Assembly: GCF_030644385.1 (NCBI RefSeq)
Contig: NZ_CP130060.1
Coordinates: 496,001-560,000, forward strand
Direction of reading: 5' to 3'
Origin: Stomatobaculum sp. F0698
Lineage (GTDB): Bacteria > Bacillota > Clostridia > Lachnospirales > Lachnospiraceae
Length of the DNA stretch: 64,000 nucleotides
In this document: piece by piece, positions 58,267 through 64,000 of the stretch
Layout: each line of letters begins with the position of its first letter
How positions within the stretch are numbered: position 1 is the stretch's first letter
The notes under the pieces: model-generated
Database searches by the model: none
Told to the model about the DNA's origin: nothing
What the model saw: the letters and a program-made list of their open reading frames with translations, nothing else
Translations under genes and position numbers: made by a program

Positions 58267-59073
58267 CTAAAAGGTAATGCTCTTTAAAAAGACAAGATCT
58301 CTTTCCAGAGCCGCATCATCAGAAATATCAAGCCAGTTCTTATCGGATTTGTGAAGCTCCCGCAGATAGCCTGAATCTGTAAACATCCGCTCTATTCTGG
58401 TGATGATCGCCTTTATATCTGATACATTCCTTAGTGTTGGATCGTCAAAAATGTATTTTTGAATGCAGTCTTTCAGCTGCTCCATGTCTACACGTTCGCT
58501 CAGATAGCAGATATCGTAGACGTCCTTGTATCTTGTATTGTGGACTCCGAACCTTGCCATGGATTTGAGTTTTTCCGTGATCATCTGTGCCGGAGAGTTT
58601 ATGAGAAGGCTTACAGCATCTTCCTGGAAGCCTACGTCAAAAGCATATTCATCCTGCTCTATGGAAAGATCCTTATGTACGCCCAGATCCATTTTCAGGG
58701 ATATGGCGGTTCCCTCTGTATCGGTGACGGAAATGAAGATGCGTTTTCCCTTGTAGTCATGATGATTGAGTTCAATGATATTTCCGTTAAGCTTTATGGT
58801 CAGACTGTCGATGCAGTTGAGTTTATCCACAAATCTGCGAATCGAATCATCGGATATGGAATATCGGATGAAATCCAGGTCGAGATCCTGAGTAGCACGC
58901 CGCGCATTGCCGGAAATGCTCCTCATGACAACGCCGCCCTTTATCGTGGCACTCTGCGCCATACCGCTGTCAGCTATGGCCTTTAGCACGATGTCCTGTT
59001 CGAGCTTTGACTGGGCGTTCTGCTCATTGTAGCCGAACGCCTTGATCTTTTCTATTTCTTCATACAGGTTCAT
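58267..59073 (-). CDS. abiEii: AbiEii-type nucleotidyltransferase toxin
   Basis: A 268-residue member of the AbiEii/AbiGii nucleotidyltransferase toxin family, the toxic half of a TA and phage-abortive pair. The polymerase-beta motif is readable: KGGVVMRSISGNARRATQDLD with paired aspartates DLDLDF, and a third acid in KMDLGV; a helical C-terminal region follows with RYKDVYDI. Start overlaps the antitoxin stop (TGATG). Composition is clearly more AT-rich than lysS next door, suggesting transfer. Confidence 0.86.
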   Translation of the reverse strand: MNLYEEIEKIKAFGYNEQNAQSKLEQDIVLKAIADSGMAQSATIKGGVVMRSISGNARRATQDLDLDFIRYSISDDSIRRFVDKLNCIDSLTIKLNGNIIELNHHDYKGKRIFISVTDTEGTAISLKMDLGVHKDLSIEQDEYAFDVGFQEDAVSLLINSPAQMITEKLKSMARFGVHNTRYKDVYDICYLSERVDMEQLKDCIQKYIFDDPTLRNVSDIKAIITRIERMFTDSGYLRELHKSDKNWLDISDDAALERDLVFLKSITF

Positions 59074-59615
59074 CAGAGCACCTCCATCTGTATCATATTC
59101 ATCAGTTTTGCGCTGCTTTTGAACATGGCGGCATATTCCTCAACGATTCCGAAATCCAGCTCGAAGGAAATCTTGCGGTAATTATTGATGATCTCCTTAT
59201 AATAGTCCAGCGGTATCCTGGACCTAAATCTCATAAGCTCGATCAACATACGCTCCCTGTCATATATACGGATGTTGGAATTGTTGTATTGTATCTCTGT
59301 GATGCCGGCATCAAATATTTCGTCTGTCAGGAAAGATTGAATGACGCGGGGATCCTTTATCCTTGTATCCGTTCGTCTGGTCGCAAGGTAATAATGATCC
59401 GGGATTACATCGGTAAGGGAATGGTAGTAAAAAGCACTTTTCCCGGTATATACCGCTTTCGGGTATTTCCGCATGATCACATCTATTTCGGAAGCATTCC
59501 GCTTGGTGGAATAGATCCCCTTTTCCTTCATGAATAGAGCGCCGCTTCCGATTTCCTTTTTTATTTGATAATCGCTTCCGTATTTCTTCAGGCATTCCTG
59601 ATAGGTCAAAAGCAT
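59073..59615 (-). CDS. abiEi: AbiEi-type antitoxin and autorepressor
   Basis: A 180-residue AbiEi-like protein with an N-terminal winged-helix part (KKEIGSGALFMKEKGIYSTK) and a C-terminal AbiEi domain (VYTGKSAFYYHSLTDVIPD; IYDRERMLIELMRF). In studied AbiE systems this protein both neutralises the toxin and represses the operon by binding inverted repeats upstream. GGAGG is 7 nt before the ATG, and two matching repeats are seen upstream. Confidence 0.84.
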   Translation of the reverse strand: MLLTYQECLKKYGSDYQIKKEIGSGALFMKEKGIYSTKRNASEIDVIMRKYPKAVYTGKSAFYYHSLTDVIPDHYYLATRRTDTRIKDPRVIQSFLTDEIFDAGITEIQYNNSNIRIYDRERMLIELMRFRSRIPLDYYKEIINNYRKISFELDFGIVEEYAAMFKSSAKLMNMIQMEVL

Positions 59616-59643
59616 GGAACCACCTCCGGATAAAGTAATCGTT

Positions 59644-59748
59644 CACACAGATACAATTCTGTGTGTATCATTGCTCTAATTATAGCATCGATCTTTGGAA
59701 AAACAAGATATAATTAAATCAAATATACACACGACTACAATACTGTGT
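59644..59748 (-). promoter_or_regulatory. abiE promoter with two matching operators
   Basis: On the minus strand TTGTTT (59701-59706) and TATAAT (59679-59684) are 16 nt apart. Two 21-bp sites flank them: 59644-59664 and 59728-59748. Both read CACAC, 3 nt, TACAAT, 1 nt, CTGTGT, with 17 of 21 positions fixed, and both are imperfect inverted repeats (ACAC/GTGT). They are 84 bp apart, close to eight helical turns. Confidence 0.72.
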
Positions 59749-59759
59749 ATATGATTACT

Positions 59760-60054
59760 AAAACATATCGGCCTTTCACAGTTCGTGGGAGGCTGCTTTT
59801 GTTGAATAGAACCTCACAGGCTCGGATTTTAGTGCCTTGGAGGCGCTAAGAAGCAAAGCCGGTTCCTAATAAACTTACCCCAGAGCAGCAGGAACTGCTG
59901 CTCTGCCCGGGACCTTGATTTCTGATTGGGTTTAATATACAAATTCCATTCGAGTTAATATTGGTTTTTAAATTACCGCTAAAGTCAATATTTATGTGTG
60001 AATCGGTTTGTGCTACCATATATATGGAGCTCTCTTCCCGAAGGGAATCTGATT
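59760..60054 (+). other. Intergenic region with an 11-bp perfect hairpin
   Basis: No gene is supported. A perfect hairpin CAGAGCAGCAG/CTGCTGCTCTG with a GAA loop lies at 59881-59905, without a T tract on either strand. The stretch around 59920-59995 is AT-rich with repeated TTAATATT-like words and may hold the promoter of the next gene. Confidence 0.5.
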
Positions 60055-60486
60055 ATGACCACAGCTATTTTTTCTAAAGTACAAGTTGATATGGGTCAGT
60101 TCTACGGCCGAGTCAGCGCACGAATTTTATTGAATGTGCCGCAAAGAGAACTATCCTATCAGGCCTTTGGTGAAAAGCAGGAACTGAAGAACAGCATCGG
60201 ACTTGTTTTAGATGAGACAGAAATGCAGTCCTTACTCCCGTTTCTTAGAGCCGAATTGTTTGAGCCGTATCGGGATCGCGAAGATATGCATGACGAAGTT
60301 GGCTATCTGGACGAGTCGTGGAGGATGTTTACCGGTATATCAGACTCTCATATACCGATGATTCGCTTACGCATGAATGTTATTCATGACCTTGCACATC
60401 GGTGGCCCACGGAATTGCTATATGAGCAAATTGTTCGGGTGATAAGAGCGAGAAATGACAGAAGATTTCGGGAAATAGTTTTGTAG
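60055..60486 (+). CDS. Hypothetical protein
   Basis: A 143-residue protein of unknown function. The start (MTTAIFSKVQVDMGQFYGRV) is preceded by AAGGGA about 9 nt upstream. It looks like a soluble alpha-beta protein with clear motifs such as VDMGQFYGR, LPFLRAELFEPYRDRED and HRWPTELLYEQIV, and codon use looks coding. No signal peptide or membrane helix. It stands between an AbiE module and a broken permease copy; the context says nothing about its role. Confidence 0.6.
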   Translation: MTTAIFSKVQVDMGQFYGRVSARILLNVPQRELSYQAFGEKQELKNSIGLVLDETEMQSLLPFLRAELFEPYRDREDMHDEVGYLDESWRMFTGISDSHIPMIRLRMNVIHDLAHRWPTELLYEQIVRVIRARNDRRFREIVL

Positions 60487-60489
60487 TCT

Positions 60490-60690
60490 GCCTTTCGGAT
60501 AGATCGGTGAAAAGACAGGCGAGTGGATTATTTTAAGTGACTTTACATGGAGCACGTCGGAAATAAACATGACTATCAGTACCGGCAGTGTCTGCATGTA
60601 CAATGTGAGTCCGGAACTACGCTGATTATTAAGGGGAACCTTGTTGTTGAAATTGCAAGGTCGCCTAAGCCGGAAATTGATTTGTGAGGA
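60490..60690 (-). pseudogene. Remnant of a second ABC permease 3' end
   Basis: The minus strand at about 60498-60535 is nearly the same as the 3' end of the intact permease gene at about 60822-60858 (it can be read NPLACLFTDLS against NSLAYLFAGLS). A stop and frame changes interrupt it. Weaker similarity continues upstream to about 60600 (MFISDVLH-like against HISRSILE-like). This looks like a decayed duplicate or a relative of the permease. Confidence 0.45.
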
Positions 60691-60716
60691 GCGCAATTCA
60701 GGTCCAAAAACAGAAC

Positions 60717-60766
60717 GAGAGCTATGCCGGGCAGTGTTCGCTGCAATGGCATAGCTCTCGGTTTTT
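60717..60766. terminator. Bidirectional terminator at the ABC exporter 3' end
   Basis: CGAGAGCTATGCC pairs with GGCATAGCTCTCG (13 bp) with an 18-nt loop; T5 follows on the plus strand and a T-rich CTGTTTTTGG follows on the minus strand. Confidence 0.8.
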
Positions 60767-61520
60767 AGTACTCCATACTGATACCCTTTTTTCTGCCGTG
60801 TCTCATCACAAAGTGAAATGCCGATAGACCGGCGAAAAGATAGGCGAGCGAATTAAGTACGAGTAGCCCGACATCAAAAACGGAAACCATGTTCCCTTCG
60901 AGGATGCTGCGTGAAATATGAATGCCTTGTGAAAGCGGCAGAACATAGTAGGCAAAGCCTTGAATGTTGCTTCCATCCACCACTCCCGAAAAGAACAAGA
61001 GTAAATAGCTTGCAATGGATATGAACGAAGCGGTTTTGGTAAAAATCAGTGTCAAGGCCGAAAGAAAATAGGATATTCCGACGAGCCCCAGCATAGTAAT
61101 CGCAAATATGGGGAGAACCATCCATGAGAAAGCCATGGGGATAGAAAACAATACATGAATTGCCGACATGACCAAAATGATTTCGACGGACTGAAACAGC
61201 AACCAGCAGACGGCTCTGCAAAATAAAATGCCGGAGAGACCGGTGGGCTTTATCAGCAACTGTTCAAACGTTCCGCTCTGCTTCTCGGATGAAATCGCCA
61301 TGGAAGATTCGCCGATGATGCCGTTGGCGTAAAACCAATACACGAAGCCTATGTAATATGCAGAGTTGGGGCGTTCAGCAGAGTTTGAAAATAGTTTGAA
61401 GAAGCCGACGAACATGATAAACAGCACGAATAAGTTGACGATGTGATCCGGATAATAGCATTTCGCTTCCAAATAGTATTTTCGCAACTCAGCGCTAAAG
61501 CAACGCCTTATCTTAGCCAT
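60765..61520 (-). CDS. ABC-2 type exporter permease
   Basis: A 251-residue ABC-2 membrane protein with about six transmembrane helices. SSEKQSGTFEQLLIKPT matches the cytosolic loop of ABC-2 permeases that contacts the ATPase. It overlaps the ATPase gene by 8 nt. Its substrate is unknown; systems of this form export drugs, lantibiotics, polysaccharides or lipids. Its 3' end is duplicated in degraded form downstream. Confidence 0.82.
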   Translation of the reverse strand: MAKIRRCFSAELRKYYLEAKCYYPDHIVNLFVLFIMFVGFFKLFSNSAERPNSAYYIGFVYWFYANGIIGESSMAISSEKQSGTFEQLLIKPTGLSGILFCRAVCWLLFQSVEIILVMSAIHVLFSIPMAFSWMVLPIFAITMLGLVGISYFLSALTLIFTKTASFISIASYLLLFFSGVVDGSNIQGFAYYVLPLSQGIHISRSILEGNMVSVFDVGLLVLNSLAYLFAGLSAFHFVMRHGRKKGISMEY

Positions 61521-62451
61521 GATGATTCCTCCAAAAAGAAATGAGAACCTCCTCCAAGGTCGGCGTTTCCGGTGTGACAGCTATGATTCTTATCTGCTTC
61601 TCTGCACACATTTGTATAAGAGAGTACGCAAAAGCTTCCTCGGACTCGGAAAGATTCAAATGAATTTGATTTTTTTCTTCATGGATTCGGATTGCTTCCG
61701 AGGGCATAAGAGATGCGAGCGTCTCAACGGTTTCTTTCGTATAGGGCAAGGTGTATTCCGTACGTTGTTGCCCCTTGTGCGCATTTACAAGAGCATCGAT
61801 GCTACCCTGATAGGTGGCAACGCCGTTTTCTAAGATGATGAGCTTATTTGTAAGGCGCTCCAATACATCAATCTGGTGTGTCGTCAAAAAAACAGTCGTG
61901 CCCTGTTCTGACATCTTTTGGATTTCAGAAATAACACTTAACTTCGTTGTTAAATCCAAGCCTAAGGTGGGCTCATCCAGAAACAAAATTTTAGGGGAAT
62001 GAATGAGTGCTGTCATCAAGGCGACTTTTTGCTGCATTCCTCTGGAGCAATAGCCCACTTTTTTGTTCTCGTGCCCCTGTAAATCCATCACAGAGAGCAA
62101 TTCCTCTGTCCGGTTTCGAATGACGTTGTCGGCCAGACCCATTAAGCGTCCGTAATAACGCAAATTTTCCTTGGCAGACATATACCAATACAAATTTCGA
62201 TTTCCTTCAAGTACGGCACCGATATTCCTAAAATAATCATTTCCGGCGTGTTCGATGTTTTTGCCGTTATAGTAGATCTTCCCGGAGCTTGGCGTTAATA
62301 TCTTTAACATCAGCTTGATAAAGGTGCTTTTTCCGGCGCCGTTCGGCCCCAGAATCCCGTAAATTCCGGGTTCGCTTATCTCAACGCACAGATTTCTGAG
62401 TGCGGTATGCTTCCCAAATGACTTCGTAAGTTGATCAACACAGTAAATCAT
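61513..62451 (-). CDS. ABC exporter ATPase
   Basis: A 312-residue ATP-binding subunit. Walker A GPNGAGKST (about 35-43), a signature diverged to YCSRGMQQKV, Walker B KILFLDEPTLGLD and the switch His in LTTHQIDVL are intact. The C-terminal 80 residues form the extra domain typical of CcmA/NatA-type exporters. GGAGG lies 6 nt upstream of the ATG. First gene of a two-gene minus-strand operon with the permease; the region is AT-rich. Confidence 0.9.
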   Translation of the reverse strand: MIYCVDQLTKSFGKHTALRNLCVEISEPGIYGILGPNGAGKSTFIKLMLKILTPSSGKIYYNGKNIEHAGNDYFRNIGAVLEGNRNLYWYMSAKENLRYYGRLMGLADNVIRNRTEELLSVMDLQGHENKKVGYCSRGMQQKVALMTALIHSPKILFLDEPTLGLDLTTKLSVISEIQKMSEQGTTVFLTTHQIDVLERLTNKLIILENGVATYQGSIDALVNAHKGQQRTEYTLPYTKETVETLASLMPSEAIRIHEEKNQIHLNLSESEEAFAYSLIQMCAEKQIRIIAVTPETPTLEEVLISFWRNHHG

Positions 62452-62975
62452 TCACGACCTCCGCTGTCTTGCCAAGGATTGTATCCGATTCGATTAAATG
62501 TGAGATATATTTACAAAACACCACTATAAGTATAACGCAAAGTTGTTTTTTTTCTACGATTTGCATGTGAAAACTTTTTTTGCGGATAATTCTGCGGTGG
62601 CAGTATCATAATGTACATTGCGCCTTTCAGAGGCTAACGGTAAAATTTAATAGGAGAAGGATAAACGGAGAACCGTTTGGTCGACAATTAATAAAAGCGC
62701 CATGTTTTACTCGGCACTACGATACGGCTCTTATGTGGGATGTCAGAGTCGGAAAGCCTGCGGAACCGGCTTGCAAAAGCAGTTACATGTATATATCAGA
62801 AAAGCACATCAATCAACTATTTGGGGTATTGATGAAAGCATAAACGGTACAGGCCTACTGAAAAGAAATTGCAAAAAAATGCCGGTGCCCTTTCGGCACT
62901 GGCATTTCATATCGATTCAAGGTAAGATTGACACATACAGTTGTAAAGCACAAAAAGAAAGGAAGGTCCGGCTAT
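62452..62975 (+). other. Gene-poor intergenic region
   Basis: About 520 nt without a convincing gene. Short open frames exist on the plus strand but lack ribosome sites and coding character. A hairpin, ATGCCGGTGCC/GGCACTGGCAT at 62880-62906, has a T7 tract on the minus strand. TTGACA at 62928-62933 may belong to a promoter for the small gene that follows, but no good -10 is seen. Confidence 0.55.
62873..62906 (-). terminator. Minus-strand terminator
   Basis: An 11-bp stem with one mismatch (ATGCCAGTGCC arm) over CTTTC or GAAAG, followed on the minus strand by T7. It would end readthrough from the TSCPD gene. Confidence 0.75.
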
Positions 62976-63056
62976 ATGAAGTCACACAAGTTTTTCGCAT
63001 GGGCAACGGTATTCTGTTTTGTCATGACGATGATCACCGGCTATAAGAGACAGTAA
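62976..63056 (+). CDS. Tiny membrane protein, 26 residues
   Basis: A 26-residue protein, MKSHKFFAWATVFCFVMTMI followed by TGYKRQ: a basic start, one hydrophobic helix and a basic end. GGAAGG lies 8 nt upstream. I have a vague memory of such short proteins (DUF6219-like) in Lachnospiraceae. The small size makes the call uncertain. It is convergent with the TSCPD gene, the stops being 8 nt apart. Confidence 0.55.
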   Translation: MKSHKFFAWATVFCFVMTMITGYKRQ

Positions 63057-63063
63057 GCTCGGC

Positions 63064-63339
63064 TTACATCGAAGAAGCAATGACGCCCGCTTGCTGTAAG
63101 GCCTCCTCTACGGCGATTGCCAGCTGATCGGCGCAGGAGGTTCCGCGGCCGTCGCAATCGTTTCCTCGGAGAAGTGAGGCTGCCTCGGCCGCATCCCTGC
63201 CCTCAAGCAGCCTGCTGATGGCAGAGGTATTGCCGGGACATCCGCCGTGGAATACGACGTTGTGCAGCCGCTTGTCTTCGAGTTCGAAGCTGATTTGTTT
63301 TGCGCAGACACCGCGTGTTTGATACGAATAGCGTTTCAT
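63064..63339 (-). CDS. TSCPD domain protein
   Basis: A 91-residue stand-alone TSCPD domain (TIGR03905-like family), related to the C-terminal zinc-binding region of class II ribonucleotide reductase. GVCAKQISFEL, VVFHGGCPGNTSAISRLLEGRD and a C-terminal CDGRGTSCADQLA motif are present; the usual Pro of TSCPDQLA is Ala. The four cysteines could bind zinc. ATG 63339 is chosen for GAGGAGG 9 nt upstream. Function unknown. Confidence 0.85.
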   Translation of the reverse strand: MKRYSYQTRGVCAKQISFELEDKRLHNVVFHGGCPGNTSAISRLLEGRDAAEAASLLRGNDCDGRGTSCADQLAIAVEEALQQAGVIASSM

Positions 63340-63371
63340 TTCCGAAAACCTCCTCATGTTTTGATACTCTT

Positions 63372-63399
63372 ATTGTACATGGTAAAAAAAACATATCAA
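63372..63399 (-). promoter_or_regulatory. Promoter of the TSCPD gene
   Basis: On the minus strand TTGATA and TACAAT with a 16-nt spacer, 33 nt upstream of the start. Confidence 0.6.
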
Positions 63400-63429
63400 G
63401 TATAGAGCGGATAGAAGAAGAGTGTTCGA

Positions 63430-63458
63430 TTGCTTATTTCACTGAGCTGGGGTACAAT
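63430..63458 (+). promoter_or_regulatory. Candidate promoter of the CsbD-like gene
   Basis: TTGCTT and TACAAT with a 17-nt spacer. This implies a leader of about 185 nt, in which CTTCTC/GAGAAG (near 63582-63597) forms a small hairpin. A closer promoter is not evident. Confidence 0.45.
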
Positions 63459-63650
63459 GCAGGCAAGCCTGAGCCCCATAGAAATAAGAGCGTGAGGTGT
63501 TCGATGCTTGTCGGGTGGTATCGGCTGCTCTGCAATAGACTTCTCTTTGGCAAAAGGGAGCGGCAGAGGGGACAGTATCTTCTCTTTTGAGAAGAACAGG
63601 TGCTTCGGTTTCAAGGCGGAATCGAAGCCAACACGAAAGTAGGAATTCCT

Positions 63651-63920
63651 ATGTCTCTTGAAGATAAGATCGATCAGCTGAAGGGTGCTGTCAAAGAAGG
63701 TGTCGGTAAGATTTCCGGCGATGTAAAGGCAGAGAAGGAAGGCGCTGCGGAGCAGGCGACCGCGAAGGCAAAGGAAGTCGCGGAAGATGCCAAGAAGGCA
63801 GCGGAAGAGGCGGCGGAGAAGGCATCCGCCAAGGCAAAGGAAGTTGCCGGAAATGTGAAGGATGCATTGGAAGGAACGCTTGACGGCGTCAAGAATATTC
63901 TGAACAAGGACAAAGAATAA
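63651..63920 (+). CDS. CsbD-like stress protein
   Basis: An 89-residue hydrophilic protein. The first 35 residues ([20 protein letters not shown], then DVKAEKEG) match CsbD, a general stress family. The rest is Ala/Lys/Glu-rich with repeats such as AxAKAKEVAxxxKKA, like LEA 11-mers, so a long amphipathic helix is likely. AGGAA precedes the ATG. It is a single gene ended by a terminator. In Bacillus csbD is under SigB; regulation here is unknown. Confidence 0.85.
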   Translation: MSLEDKIDQLKGAVKEGVGKISGDVKAEKEGAAEQATAKAKEVAEDAKKAAEEAAEKASAKAKEVAGNVKDALEGTLDGVKNILNKDKE

Positions 63921-63930
63921 GTTTGCTACG

Positions 63931-63966
63931 AAAAGCCCCTTACCGATTTCGGTAAGGGGCTTTTTT
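63931..63966 (+). terminator. Terminator after the CsbD-like gene
   Basis: AAAAGCCCCTTACCGA pairs with CGGTAAGGGGCTTTT over TTT, then a T tract; nearly symmetric. Confidence 0.93.
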
Positions 63967-64000
63967 CTGTCTCGTTTTCTGTCTCAGAGTCGAAGCTCAA

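Noticed and set aside
62580..63046. Two plus-strand open frames of 87 and 114 residues
   Set aside because: No ribosome site, unlike coding sequence, and one runs through a terminator hairpin.
63300..63590. A 96-residue plus-strand frame across the TSCPD promoter
   Set aside because: It overlaps the start of the TSCPD gene and its promoter and has no ribosome site.

Overview
The window is about 64 kb of a low-GC-phylum but fairly GC-rich (roughly 57% by eye) chromosome. Gene content points to a Clostridia/Lachnospiraceae bacterium: a uvrC-hprK-murB-whiA-HPr-dnaE-pfkA block, a Lachnospiraceae-type hypothetical (DUF6145-like) beside pfkA, ftcD-fchA-fhs, asnA, LPxTG surface proteins and a LysRS with a C-terminal tRNA-binding domain. 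An oral genus such as Stomatobaculum would fit, but that is inference.

Layout. 1-5.3 kb: 3' end of an InlB-repeat LPKTG surface protein, a class A PBP and a duplicated-domain lipoprotein. 5.4-8.3 kb: a Ktr-type K+ uptake pair and an ATC-hydrolase family protein. 8.4-16.6 kb: typA, a broken Doc toxin with its intact partner, a two-domain PPK2, a dihydrouridine synthase, asnA and an L,D-transpeptidase. 16.6-20.2 kb: a TPP riboswitch with terminator in front of thiD and a ThiZXY-type pyrimidine importer. 20.6-24 kb: ftcD-fchA-fhs one-carbon genes. 24-29 kb: a Fur-family regulator, tRNA-Gly(CCC) and a parE-parC pair. 29.2-34.5 kb: an rRNA operon in the unusual order 16S-5S-23S-tRNA-Gly(GCC). 34.5-43.8 kb: a RelE-type TA pair, radical SAM protein, LysR regulator, tRNA-Leu, two tandem lipoproteins, MATE pump, ftsH and a DUF1846 protein. 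43.9-58 kb: a dense plus-strand housekeeping block (DUF1653-like, uvrC, hprK, murB, whiA, Crh-like HPr, dnaE, pfkA, DUF6145-like, dusB, greA, lysS). 58-63.4 kb: an AT-richer accessory stretch with an AbiE-type TA pair, a hypothetical, a permease relic and an ABC exporter. 63.4-64 kb: a CsbD-like stress protein.

How the genes work together. HPr kinase lies three genes from an HPr paralogue that has lost the PTS histidine but kept Ser46, so the cluster encodes a regulatory (catabolite repression) branch close to pfkA. The thi operon is a salvage route: import of a pyrimidine precursor plus phosphorylation by ThiD, switched by TPP. FtcD, FchA and Fhs feed one-carbon units into tetrahydrofolate. 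The wall genes (PBP, L,D-transpeptidase, MurB) are scattered.

Most notable: the rRNA gene order; two TA modules whose toxins both seem to carry internal deletions beside intact antitoxins; the Crh-like HPr with Asp15/Met17; and a pair of near-identical operators 84 bp apart around the AbiE promoter. I found no CRISPR array, no complete insertion sequence and no clearly novel multi-gene system. All calls rest on reading the sequence and remembered family features; no database search was run.
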